A DNA stretch of 64,000 nucleotides from Gadus chalcogrammus (Eukaryota > Chordata > Actinopteri > Gadiformes > Gadidae), in NCBI RefSeq assembly GCF_026213295.1, contig NC_079431.1, forward strand, positions 9,952,573 through 10,016,572, in the 5' to 3' direction. Below, piece by piece: positions 24,072-37,094 of this stretch (position 1 is its first letter; each line of letters starts with the position of its first letter). The translations under genes were made by a program, and so were the position numbers. Under the pieces are notes generated by a model that did not search any database, was not told the origin of the DNA, and saw only the letters and a program-made list of their open reading frames with translations.

Positions 24072-26524
24072 ACCGCAAGACTCCACATATACCACAACTT
24101 AGACAAAGTCACTTTGTCAAATCCAACTTCCCTTGCTGAGAGCAGGCAGCCATATTTCTTCGTATTCCCACCTTTCTTACAGGTATTCAGCTCTGTGCGG
24201 AACACAAGGAGTTCTTGTTATTATTATATCAAAACGTAACATATGTGCCGTGGTAAGTTATTTATTTTTTTGGGCTCACAACCAATAAATGTTTTAGCCA
24301 TTGTAATTCGATCAAGGCTCTATTATGGTTGGCTTTCTTTTCGAACCAGGAGGGTTTTTATATCGCCGGAAGGCTATGTGGCGCATTATGAGTCTCAGGA
24401 AATTGGCACAGTGAGATGGAGGGATCAGAGAGTTTTGCTGTAAAGGCAACATCAAAGATGATTCCCACTCAAAAAGTCTGTGAATCCTGACACCCGCACA
24501 TCTTTTTGGTGCCGAAAATTCAGGGAGTCTCGACATTGTTATCAGCTGCGTTTTCTTCTTATACATCAATGTCAAGCCAACCTGAGCTAGGTCCATACTG
24601 TTGGCCAATCGGACACAATGTACACTATTCTCACTTGTGTGTTTCCCAGTATAGTAGGGCTTTTGGCCTATAAAGACCACAGCTCAATAATGGCATACAA
24701 TCAATAAAGGCAACATCACAATCTGCTGGAATTGTGGGTATTGTTATAAAATGTCAGTACATGTATTGAAATTGGAGGTTAAAGTCTAGAAACGGATCAC
24801 CCTGTTAAGCCTTTTCAATCAGTTCCCTGAGTTAGCTACTACACAACAAGCTGGCGTTGGGCTTGCTACAAGACCAGGAATCGTTTTCAAATGTAATTAT
24901 TCAAATGCCTACCATCTGCAGTGAATAAAAAATCGTATGTGAGATTGTTTTTGTTTGCAATGGCCATTTACCACGTATAACTTTGTTTTGTACTTAAAGG
25001 GGCAATCCATTGTTTTATCACATTGAACCTTTGGGGTAGTGGGGAAGTGTGTATTATCTGTGTGTTTGGAGTTTAGTAAAAATAGGTACTACCCCCAATT
25101 TAGCTTTAGGCTAGCACTACCAGAATCTATCTAACTGATTTGATGGAAATTCTCTCAATTAGATTAGCCCACTACTCTGAGAACTCACCAAAATCTCTCT
25201 CAGTAAGTGGCAAGTTCCAAACACATGCCTAAACATCAAATGCCTGGACGGCACCACAGTGGCAAAACATGAAGCCATTGTCTCGTAACATTATGTGGAG
25301 ACACTTTTTTCATTGAAATTGACACAATAAATCCAGTCCCTTCACAATGGTTCTGTCACACCACAGACTATATGAACTCACATTTTTCAGCACTTTATGC
25401 AACATTTAAGTTTCCCTCAGAGCCTATGCATAATTTTGCATCAAAGTATACCTGAAAGAATACATGTAATAATTTCTTGCTAGTGCTTAGCTTTAACTTG
25501 AATGCTGAGATGTGGGTTGGATTATCTATATCTTTGTTTTTTAACATGCTCTCAATGATAACTATTGAAAACAGAAAATTTGATTTATTATTTAAAACCC
25601 TGAACCTTAATGTATGAATCATGGGGAAATAATCATGCTCTTTGTTTACTAGATGATAAAATAATTATACATTTCATAAATTCTTGAATCAATAACTCAC
25701 CAAACATCGGCAAATGTATTCCTCCCAGGCGACGAATGATAAATGCATAAACTTAAGGCAAACCTTGGCAAACGGGAGTGTTACCTATATTTAGAGGTGA
25801 TGTATCTGTTATGTTTAGAAGTGACCTATTGTACATCATTCAGTGTTGAGTGTATTGAGTAAAGTATGACGATTGCAATTGAGGTTATTTTTGTCAGCCA
25901 TGACCTTCAACAAATTCATAATGACTTTGCTTGAATGCATTTCACAGTAAACGTAACATAAGTGGCTTACTGAGAGCAAAGAATGTTGCTGAACAGTTTA
26001 TGTTATCTCAAGCATAGCAACAACTTCATTGTACTAAGACTTAAACCGCAAAAAACATTCCTCAATGCTTATAGAGGGATCCCAAAGAATAACTCATACT
26101 CCAAACAAAGCGAGAAGTTTGTCTGTCCCACCTGCCATGCACAGCAACAGCTTGCGTTATATAAGTGCAGTGCATGAATAACACAGGCTTTTACACAGTG
26201 CTCATAGCATTTATTATTCATGCTGTATGCTAATCAGTCTCTGTGTGCCACTAGGTTTCTAGCGGTGCAAAGTAAATATTAAAGTAAAAAAAAATTGCGC
26301 TCACAGTTGGGAGGAAGATTGGATCACTCCGACATAGGGGTGACATATTTACCCCCATCAATGTGTGCTTGGAACAGTTTAAGTGATATTGAGATAGGTG
26401 TTGTTTTTTAAAGGGGAATGTGGTTCGGAACGAGAATGTATCTAAAACAAAGTTTCTGTTCCATTTTGCTTTAGTTTGTTTCAGTTCTACTGCAGATATG
26501 ATGGGCTCTAAGATATGTTTACTC
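24072..26524. other. Non-coding stretch, no gene recognised
   Basis: The 122-residue minus frame at 24312-24680 has no known domain. CTTAAAGGGGCAATCCATTG at 24999 could be the start of a TTAA-type repeat, but no partner end was found. An A9 run lies near 26287. Confidence 0.5.
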
Positions 26525-26608
26525 TAATGCCGCTTTTCCACCGCACATGTAGCTCGACTCGACACGACACGACTCGACACGACTCGACACGGTAGCAGCG
26601 CGGGTGCT

Positions 26609-26737
26609 TTTCCACCGCAAATAGTACCTCCGGGACGTGGGCGGGGTCGTCTGCGCGAAAGGGCCGTGACGTATTTTTATACGCGACGCAAACAACACCT
26701 ACGTAACCCACACATGGACAGAACCCACATAACAACA
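26609..26737 (+). promoter_or_regulatory. Relic promoter region inside the Harbinger MITE
   Basis: A CRE-like TGACGTA lies at 26668, followed by the AT-rich TATTTTTATACG (26671-26682), then about 55 bases to the ATG at 26738. This order resembles a CRE/TATA promoter of an autonomous Harbinger element of which the MITE kept the 5' end. Activity is unproven. Confidence 0.35.
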
Positions 26738-26947
26738 ATGGAGAACATCGATGCGATGGTATTCGTGTTCGTATTATTAGCTGGCATGTTGAAGAAGTGG
26801 AATATGTTGGCTGCGGCGCTACCAGCATGGCGTTACCAGCATGGTTGCCATGTCGCTCTCGTGACTTCGTCACACTCTCTGGCCAATCAGTGGCCGGCCG
26901 TCTGCCGACGTCACCTTTTAGCATCGGCTCAGCCGCTTGGAACCTAG
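26738..26947 (+). pseudogene. Relic 5' open frame of a Harbinger element (69 residues)
   Basis: The frame starts MENIDAMVFVFVLLAGMLKK at the first ATG after the promoter-like stretch and stops at 26945-26947. It is too short for a Harbinger transposase or Myb-like protein, which are several hundred residues. MITEs of this family commonly retain the start of a parental gene. I infer that origin from position; the peptide has no catalytic motif, and similarity to a particular transposase is not established. Confidence 0.35.
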
Positions 26948-27066
26948 AGCGAGGCGGTACTAGAAAAAGCAGCCACTTGAGGTACTAGATCGCGGTGGAA
27001 ACGCAAAAAAGGCAAGCTGAGTCGAGTCGTGTCGAGCTGGTACCATGCAGTGGAAAAGCGGCATAA

Positions 27067-28700
<1,634 letters not shown>

Positions 28701-29270
28701 GATATTGCTCATTACCTATGACCTGATTTTGAGTGTAATAATAAAACACTGCTGCCGTATATGTCCCCAAACATTTCCTTCTCATAAATCAAATTAGAAC
28801 AAACGACCACCAGGGCTAAATTTATGCGGCAAACCCTGGAGCTAAGTCCTGCATGGGAAATGCAAAGACATATCTGGGCTGCTAATGGGGCCGGTTGGGG
28901 AGCTGAGGTCAGCAGCCCTGATTGAAGTGAACTCTTGGCCGGGGGAATGCTCACTGGGAGCCTGGGCCGGTGTCTGGGGACCCGGGAAAATTGCTTAGAG
29001 AGCTGGACGGCCAGGGAAAGCCCCCACCGCGCAGAGTACAGATTTTTGGGGCCCTTTAGGCTTGCTGGCGACGTATAAAAATGCACAGAGCAAGGAAAAT
29101 ATAGACGAGGTGAATGTATTATTAAGCAAGGTCCCGGAACAGACTCTGCCACAGAACACGTGTCGAACACAAAGTCCTGAAAATGACTTTGTCTTTGAAT
29201 GAATATGTTAAAAAGGCCTGCATACGTCATCATGGATGACGCTGTGATCACAAGGTTTCAGCTGCTGGTG
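28701..29270. other. Balanced-composition block with the longest open frame (179 residues, minus)
   Basis: The minus frame 29251-28712 is the longest in the window. Its product is rich in Ser, Leu and Pro, with several Cys, and has no domain, signal or repeat I recognise. There is no polyadenylation hexamer shortly after the stop and no neighbouring exon. The DNA from 28800 to 29060 is non-repetitive with GGGGCC, CCCGGG and AAATGCAAAGACATATC motifs, so a conserved non-coding element explains the openness as well as a gene would. Confidence 0.3.
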
Positions 29271-29317
29271 AGATAGGAAGACACCTGACAATATGACTTA
29301 TTTATAGTTGGACTGTT

Positions 29318-29600
29318 TTAGAGTTGAGCGATCATCACTTCTATTTTCAGATCGTCCAACCATGCTTATTCTAGATCGCCAATATATGATCTGATCGCCA
29401 GGGGGCAGTGGGGGTAAGGGGCTGGAGATGGTACATCAACGGTTCTGCAAGAAATAAAGTTGAGGTGTGAGCATTCGCACAGTCAGCAAAACTAGGACAA
29501 TGAAGTATCTGGGGCTTTGCAGCCAAGAGGAGGCAAAGCGCAACGTTTTAGACGGAGTTTACGTCGGCTCCGTTTAAAGAGTACCTTTTGATAGTAAGTC
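29318..29600 (+). repeat. Possible hAT-like element fragment
   Basis: TTAGAGTTGAGCGATCATCAC then TTCTATTTTCAGATCGTCC resembles the TAGGGCTGGGCGATCATCG end of fish hAT-like elements. AATGAAGTATCTGGGGCTTTG near 29500 gives a short frame that stops within a few dozen codons. The right end was not found. Confidence 0.35.
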
Positions 29601-31779
29601 AGCTAGAATCGCACTTAAGTTCGGAGTTGGAAAATAATAGTTTTCATCAGTTGATAAGATACCTTTTATGAACCATTTAATTTGTGCTATTCATTCATAT
29701 TTGAAGAAACAACTTAAGTTAAACACTTATCATTACTGTGTTGGTTTTACCCCTCTTGGAGATTCCAAGGCCTCTCATCCTTTGCAAAGCGTTCTTGGTT
29801 TGGGATACAGGTTGCACAATTGCACACAGCTATGATTGTTGTCATTGGATGTGTGGTTTAAATTTTGGTTTATCTTTTGTTTTTACCTGCTCTGTACGTT
29901 CCCATTCAAATTGTTACCTTTAATTTACTTATTTTTTCCTCCCTTCATGGAAGCGTCTGTTCTAAAGCCATTGATGTGAGCGTGTTTGTTGACATCTTTA
30001 TATTTCAAACACAAAACCAGCAAGTTCTTTGCCACTGTGAAATGGGTACTTACTATTTGTACCCTTTTGTTTGTTTGTCATTACAGCTATTGCCAAACAC
30101 ACTGTTATACTTTAGGAAGTGTGTTTAATCTGCAAAGGCTTCAGTGTAGGTTTGAACACGGATATGGAGATGCAAAGGGTAGGAAGCTTGGATAGTGTCA
30201 GTCAATGCTGGATTATTTTCTTACTGGGCTTTCCTTGGAAATGTCATAGTACTTCAGAAATCCGACAAAGAAATGTGTTATCTAATTAAGTACCTCAGCA
30301 TCCTGAAATGCCTCCTTGCCGTTTAACAAATCAAGTTAAAGGCTTTTGTTTTCCAGATACACAAATATATGTTCACGTGATCATTGACCGCTCTGATAGG
30401 AATTGTGATTAAAGCATATCTGGAAGCTGCTTTCTTAAGATGAGCACATTCAAAGTGCCAGGAGGTTGGAGCTGTTCGTCCTTGCTTGGGTATCTTTCTA
30501 GCCTAAACCCACCAGGATGGCAGCAAACAGGGATATTCTTCTAAACGGCACTACTGAAGGCACAGGCATGGGCCAAACCAGAGCCCTGACTGTCTGTTTG
30601 TGAAAAGACATGCCTGTAGTTTTTCTACGTGCCTTGGGGTGGTTTGCAGTATGTAGATGCAAAAAGAAATGAGGCAACAGGAATAAATCTAATTCCCGTT
30701 ACTGTTCAAGTATATTGAATTAAAAAAGTCATTCGGCATTAAATATGAATGAGTATTAGACATAGATTAGTATAGCATTTCAAATCCACCAGCAATATGC
30801 CAGGTATGAATAATTTCCGCTGCTGGTGGCAAAAATCGAAAGAAATCGGATTCGACTCACACAGGAGTTTTGTATGCAGCTCTCAGAAGAACAGCCAATC
30901 TTAGCGGAGAGTGACACCAAGAGTGTGAAAGACACTGCCCTTGGCACATACTGAGCATATTGACACAAATTCCTGTCATCTGCCATTGTATCACAATGGC
31001 CTTATCATTTGACCATCCTATCTTACCATGGATGTTTACGATTGTCTTCTCACAAAAAAGTGCCTGCCACTCAAAGCATACCACTCAGGATGTAGGCTTT
31101 GGGAGTCTGAGATGGAAGAGACTCGCATGTAAATCGTCCAAAGGCTTTTTTTCGACAGTTATATACAGGTATTATCGTTAGAGTAAGAAATGGGCCTCCC
31201 ACCATGACTTCATACTATACGTTTCCGACAATCTTAACCCTTTTTTACGCAGCCATTAACATTGACTAACCCCCAGACAGAGACACATATACAATCAGCA
31301 AACCCTCTCAGCGTAGGCGTCACAAGTACTGCGGGAAAGGCACTACAATAATAATAGCTTTCAATTGAAACTCAAGCACATTGACAACGGGTCACCCCAC
31401 TGCGTTTATTTCTCATATTTTGAGTGAAATGTAGGAGTGATATTATATTATTTCTAACAAATCAGATCAGAATTTCTTAATTTGATGAATCATACCAGTG
31501 TGTTTCAAGAGTTAATTGATGAAATCCATTTTATCCTAGTGCAGATCAGGAGTAAGGATATAGCACAACTCAAACCCTGGGAGGGAAAGATGGTCCTCCA
31601 AACATGGTTTTGTGAGGTGTTGTTAAGGCTCTGCATGTGTGATAGCTTACAGCTAAAGCGAATCAATACAATAATGTTATTAGAATACAAATTTAACTGA
31701 GAATTTTCTGCAAAAGAAAGGAAACTGCCTATCCTTCATGGTGCAGGCTTTGGTATTGTTCTCTCTGTCGTACCTCAAT
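29601..31779. other. Non-coding stretch, no gene recognised
   Basis: Frames of 60-87 residues without motifs. The part near 30420-30600 is GC-balanced and non-repetitive. Nothing specific can be claimed. Confidence 0.5.
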
Positions 31780-31799
31780 CCCCCCCCCCCCCCCCCCCC
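31780..31799. repeat. C20 homopolymer
   Basis: This is a run of 20 consecutive C. The G-rich strand could form intramolecular quadruplex. Such runs are also frequent sites of sequencing and assembly length error. Confidence 0.95.
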
Positions 31800-32272
31800 G
31801 CTGTCGTCTCCACCTGTTTTATTTATGAACGGGGGTGCTGTTCCAACAGATAGAGTTCTCTGCTCATGGCTGGTGCCCATGCTGAGAGGTAACACAGAGA
31901 GACTCCTAGCATGAGGAAACCAGGGGGTGGGGGTAGGGGAGAAGCCTGAACGCCATTCATGACAGCCCCTTCGTGATGGAGAGCTGATGTTTCTGGTTGC
32001 ATTTTTATGGTGAAAAATGTTTATGGGGTCGACAATCAATTTGGTAGCTTATTAAAACCATGAGGCTAGTGGAAATATACTTGTAGTGAAGTGATTGATT
32101 GAACATCGGAATGGAAATGGAATGGAAAAGCTTATCTTTAAGTATGAAAGGAACCAATACACACACACATTTATGGAGATAAGCTCTAAGTATTGTAAGT
32201 CTATGACGTGATTATGTGACCGATTCCCATCGGTGACATGGGATTACACATTACACATAGGTGTGTGGATGT
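31800..32272. other. Non-coding stretch
   Basis: Contains GGGGGTGGGGGTAGGGG near 31925 and an ACACACACAC patch at 32160. No gene is seen. Confidence 0.55.
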
Positions 32273-32286
32273 GGGGGGGGGGGGGG
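32273..32286. repeat. G14 homopolymer
   Basis: Fourteen consecutive G after GTGTGTGGATGT. Another G-run with quadruplex potential on the plus strand. Confidence 0.95.
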
Positions 32287-33012
32287 TCACCCCAAGGCCA
32301 GCGGACTCTGGAACCAAATTAAAGTCTATAACATCACATTCACTCTGTGCCAATGCATTGATAAGCAGTGGTAAATTTCTATGAATACCCAATAACTTAA
32401 ATTGCTTTGGAAAATCTTTCACTAAGCTGTCGCCCAGAGGTTTTTTATGTTCCTTTAAAGTAATCTGTCTTTTTTCCATGCCCCCGTTAACTCTCTCTGT
32501 TTCGTCAGCCAAGGAGCTGTTGACAGACCTTCAGATATGTCCATTTCTTTATTCTGCGTCCTGGATTATACTGTGCTAAATGGATTATAAACCATTTTGT
32601 GTAACAGCTGTTACCTGGGCTGCTTCTCAATGTGATGTGGTGGAGTTCTGAAGCTACTGACAGTCATGCTATTGAGTGACTGAAGCAGAAGGTGTATGAT
32701 TATAGATACAATGGTAACATAATTGATTGAAATCTTATGAAAGTGGATAGGACAAGTGTAATCATGTTATGTTTTGAGTTTATTGCAATAATTTGTTTTA
32801 ATTATATCTGCAAAACACACACTTTAAACCTTTAAGGTTGCATAAGAAAGTCTGATCATTCTTAAAAACCATAATGTATTCCAATAGTGAGTGATCTAAA
32901 CGCTAAACAAGTTCCCTTGTGGTACTAGTCTCGTCCGGCTAGCAGGCTCCCTTAACCATCAATAATCACTAATCTGTTATTTTGCTGATTAGACTAAATT
33001 CGTTAATGTGAA
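32287..33012. other. Non-coding stretch
   Basis: The 103-residue minus frame at 32201-32512 spans the G14 tract and is therefore suspect. Nothing else is recognised. Confidence 0.55.
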
Positions 33013-33216
33013 CTATATTTCCATTGCTGAGAGTTTTTCTGCAAGTAAGTCTTCCTTCAAAGCACGTACACTGTACTCATCCATTTTTGGATTGAGACCC
33101 AATACAGGTGTTGCATCATCAGTCGGTGTCTGAGATGAACGTGGGGTTGGAATAGCAATGAGAAACGCATCTGTCTGGGACTCTTTATCTGTGTGTGAAG
33201 GACATGCCATGGAGAA
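33013..33216 (-). CDS. Candidate terminal exon or relic coding segment, product unknown
   Basis: Read on the minus strand, CCTTTAG at 33223-33217 looks like a splice acceptor. From 33216 an open phase encodes about 67 residues and ends at a TAG (33015-33013). The product is hydrophilic, with a Ser/Thr/Pro-rich middle (TPRSSQTPTDDATP) and an acidic-basic, helix-like end (MDEYSVRALKEDLLAEKLSA). That composition is more protein-like than other frames here. Against it, no polyadenylation hexamer lies in the next 150 bases, no partner exon was found, and no family is recognised. It could equally be a retrogene or transposon scrap. Confidence 0.25.
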   Translation of the reverse strand, partial: FSMACPSHTDKESQTDAFLIAIPTPRSSQTPTDDATPVLGLNPKMDEYSVRALKEDLLAEKLSAMEI

Positions 33217-34473
33217 CTAAAGGTCAAAATGTTTCTTAAATAATTTTGCAGGGTTAAAAAGGACAAATTGGTCAGATGTGTGGAGACCAGGCCAGGTCCT
33301 CGTTCTGTGCCCTGCAAAGAATGATAGCCACAGTCGGCTGAAATTGGGACAATTCTGATCCAAGCGTTGCCTTAGAGCAGCAGTATCTGCAGTGGATTGG
33401 GAATCACAACAGGATGCATCGAATAATCATCACTCTATCAATTATTATCTCTTGAGGTTGTCTGAATGACAATACGTTTTCTGTAATGCCTTGCAGTCAG
33501 TATACTTTACTGACTGCAACTTGAAGCCAAGTAGAAGCCTTGGAAAGCTGAAAGTAACTGTCAGTCTTATTTTCACATCTTTGACACCTATCAAATAAAA
33601 ATTGGAAAAGGAAGTGGAAGAACGATAATACCTCTGCATACTTGATTATAATCTTTCATTTATAAGAGATAGTCATTACACGTGCCACCTTAATGGATAT
33701 CAAATAAAGTCTTCATTAATATCGAAATAGCTCCATGGCATTATTGTTTAGTACAGCAAGAATTTAACAATTTAGTATCCTATATTTTCAGGGGGAAAAA
33801 ACAAGGCCAAACAAAAGCCTTATGACAACAGAATTAATTTGGTTTTTATAATAACATTTTCCTTGAGTTGGTAAATCTTTGTGTGGGAGTGTGACAGCTG
33901 CGAGAAGATGGTTGGCAAATTTGTTCTTTGGTTCCGTGTTGTCGAGCAAACACATAGAGCTCCTTTTCCTTGTTCTCTTGGAAGTACCAACAGTAAATCA
34001 ATCACTGTCCAACCAGAACAGCTGTTAGCCGCATGCACGTGGATTCCTTGTCAAAGTAAAAACACCAAATGAGAAGAATGTGCCCCATAGTGCCATAAAT
34101 CACTGATTATGATTCTTGCTCTTTATTTATTAACATTAATACTTTTCAATGTCAGTCATTGTGTCAATCTGCATGGGCCCACAAGGGTCAATGAAGATCA
34201 AGAGAGCTATCATTTATTAAAGCAGGCACAAGTAAAGTAAGACAATTGTATGCATTGCTGCAATACATGCACATGATATGCCAGGGAAAAGGTCATAATG
34301 TAATTATGTATAATAAAATAAATATAAATATTGACCTAAACTTTTATGAGTCATATCATGTTTTAATCTACATCATAAACCCCACCCCCTCTTACTCCTA
34401 AAAAAATAATCTATACTTAAATTCTTTCCCAAATAAATCTTTTTAATAATACATTTTAGAAAGGGAACATTAT
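33217..34473. other. Non-coding stretch
   Basis: CAGTCAGTATACTTTACTGACTG near 33493-33516 is a small palindrome. No gene is recognised. Confidence 0.55.
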
Positions 34474-34519
34474 TTCTCTGTGTATACAGGTATATTTTCT
34501 CTGTGTATATAGGTATATT
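34474..34519. repeat. 23-bp tandem duplication
   Basis: TTCTCTGTGTATACAGGTATATT at 34474 is repeated at 34497 with one C-to-T difference. Local duplication. Confidence 0.9.
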
Positions 34520-35390
34520 TTATTCTTAGATATGTCAGATAAGAAGCCTCTGCAGTGATGCTAAAATAATTGAAAAATGAAAAAGAAATATGAAAGTAAA
34601 AGAAGACCAAATCCTTCTCAAGAAAAAATTCCTGAAATGTAACAAACCGAGTGAAAAAGGAAAACCCAGTTATATATGCATGATTGGCATCAGTAGATAT
34701 ATATGTGGGCATTGTTTAAGTCCATATAAATAATTGGAGGGTGATTGAAGAAAGTGAGGTGATTTGTGGACACCACCTTCGATTTCAGGCACGTCTCAGT
34801 CCCCAAGCTTGTCTGCTCAAGCAATTTGTCTTCTATGATAAAATGGCTACATCACGGAAGAATGAATGAGGGCTATGAAATGCACTCAATTAGACCTTTG
34901 AGGTGGCAAAATGTCAACACGCAGGTTAAGATTTCCAAACCCCACCGCAGCCACTAGATGGATATGTATAACCAATGCCTTATGATATACCTGCTTTTGG
35001 CTAGCTAACGGCCTCCACATAGCACTCAGCAATTCAACTTTTAGTTATCGAATAAGGATTAAATACATAGTAATCTAAACCCTCTTTAGATTACCACGGT
35101 TCATATTTTTACCAAACTTTCTAAATTAATTTTGAACTACCCTGTCTCCCTTTTCTCCCTCCAATTAATGAATGTCGGCCTGACACATTCTTTGATTATT
35201 ACAAGTGACTATGACTACTATGAACATAGGAATGGTAATGCAGAATAATCATCTTTTAAATCTGTTAAAAGTCAAAAGCAAACACTCATTTCGATCAGTG
35301 TCTATGGAAATCTCAGACCGATCAACTAATAAAAGCTAAAATGAAATATGCGTCAATACAATTTAATCTGTGTCATTCAGAATCCTTTGA
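34520..35390. other. AT-rich non-coding stretch
   Basis: Nothing is recognised. Confidence 0.55.
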
Positions 35391-35830
35391 ATATAGATCA
35401 AAAGTCTTTCACAGGAACTCCATTTTAATGACACAATTGGGGTGATTTGGGGATGAATGAGCCTATATAAGATATACAACCGAATAATTTACCAACTGGC
35501 CCTTTGTGAAGCTGCACGTAACCTTCCCCTCCATAGTTCAGGGGCTGGCAGATGCAATTGAAGTCTACAGGATTCACAGGATGTTGAAGTAGCTGAGCAT
35601 TAGTGAGCGAGCAGTCCAGGGTCAGGCTATTGAACATTTGAATGCCTGCAGAAGGACAGCAATTGACATTGCAGCCATTACAGGTGAATTAAAGAGGCAT
35701 CATGATCAGACTGTGGTGAAGGGCATGCTTCTAACTGTTTCCCTGACTCTGACCTCCTCAAGTAGAGTGAAATATACATGACCAGCAGATTGAAATATGC
35801 ATGATCACTTGGTCCAAGAATGGCCTAACA
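35391..35830. promoter_or_regulatory. Candidate conserved non-coding element
   Basis: Non-repetitive sequence containing GACAGCAATTGACATTGCAG (E-box CAATTG region), TTACAGGTGAATTAAAGAGG and AAATATGCATGATCAC. The frames show no protein domain. Motif density and composition resemble vertebrate developmental enhancers, but that is only suggestive. Confidence 0.3.
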
Positions 35831-36980
35831 AACTCCACAGCCGCATGTACAGAACTGGTACAGAACTGGCCAACATCGACTGATATTTAGGTTTTCAACA
35901 TGGGACTGCTTGCATTCGATTATATAATTAATCAATGATAATCAGCTACATCCAGAATAAAACGTAGTAAACACATTTAACCAGCTGAATTTGATGCTAG
36001 GCAAATGTAATATAGTAAACATCATTCTTAAACCTGCGACCACTGCAGTCTACTTATGACCTCAATAAAATCTTTATCAAAGTAAATGGTTAATGAAATT
36101 AACATTTCTAAATTACATTACCTAATTGCTAAAATAGTCAAGAGTTTAGCAGTCTGATGGAGGACGGGACCAAACTTGATATGACATGCTTTGTTTGGTT
36201 GAAAGTGACTGGTTCCTAAACGGATGTGGTTGTAATGTTGGTGCATTGTGTCTAAAGCAATGTGTGACCCCTTTAGCCGTTGTTGGTCTTCTGAGTATGC
36301 CGCTAAGGAATTCTTTTTCCAGTGCTATGATCTTGCTGGTCCTCATGTTCAGGGGGGTGAGATGGATGGATGGTGCTAATGGAACCTAACAGGCAGTTAT
36401 GTTGAACGAGATGATGGACTCAATGAAACAGCTGTAGAAGACGCCTTGAAACCCAGTGCCTTTGGTCAACCTCCACAGAGGAAACTACCAGGCTAACACT
36501 TCCTCTACTCTTTGGCTTGCTGTCCAACAGTAGAACCCTAGAGCACATAACATATCTCATCTTTTCCCTTTTCCCCTCTTGTTCACCAATTTACAAAAGA
36601 TAATGGCGGTGGCTTCTCCAGGCATGAGAAGTGGTCATTTGAAGAGTAGGGTTTAAAAAAAAAAAAGATAAAATCTTTCTGATTGCTGTCCTTGGAGACA
36701 GCAGGGTGACATTGCGGACAAGGAGCTAATCTTCGACAAATCTGTGCCTCTACTTGGATATGTGAGCAGAGTTAAAATTCCCAGCATGCCTGGGTGAAGG
36801 TGAAAATGATTCCGGAGCTGTTATTTTGCCTCCATGTCAAAAGGCCAAAAGCGTTTCGCTCCCCCTCCCAAGGACGTTCACCTTTGAATGTGATGGTTTA
36901 GGCAAGTAGGGGCCACATTTTTCTTTATTTTCTTTCATCTGTGAAAGCTTTCCCCGTGGAAAGCTTAGAACCGCATGGTA

Positions 36981-36982
<2 letters not shown>
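35831..36982. other. Non-coding stretch; short balanced block at 36780-36910
   Basis: The block GATTCCGGAGCTGTTATTTTGCC to ACGTTCACCTTTGAATG is non-repetitive and could be regulatory. An A12 run lies near 36655. No gene is recognised. Confidence 0.5.
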
Positions 36983-37051
<69 letters not shown>

Positions 37052-37094
37052 ACACACACACACACACACACACCACACACACACACCACACACA
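36983..37094. repeat. (CG)4(CA)n microsatellite with CC breaks
   Basis: ACGCGCGCGC leads into a CA tract of about 105 bases broken by CC at 37050, 37073 and 37086. The CG-to-CA junction is alternating purine-pyrimidine throughout, a sequence class prone to left-handed Z-DNA. Confidence 0.97.

Larger units (their letters stand above)
26525..27066. mobile_element. PIF/Harbinger-type MITE, complete (536 bp) with TAA target duplication
   Basis: The left end TGCCGCTTTTCCACCGCA (from 26528) is inverted at the right end, TGCCGCTTTTCCACTGCA on the minus strand from 27063 (17 of 18 identical). Both flanks are TAA (26525-26527 and 27064-27066), the TWA target duplication of PIF/Harbinger transposases. 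Subterminal ACTCGACACGACACGACTCG-type repeats at the left correspond to GAGTCGAGTCGTGTCGAG at the right. A second GCTTTTCCACCGC copy at 26609 is mirrored by GCGGTGGAAACGC at 26993. No transposase is encoded; it would need a helper in trans. Intact ends suggest fairly recent insertion. Confidence 0.93.

Noticed and set aside
24999..25330. A full TTAA-type MITE starting TTAAAGGGGCAATCC
   Set aside because: Only the start resembles such elements; no inverted partner end or second TTAA could be found within a plausible distance.
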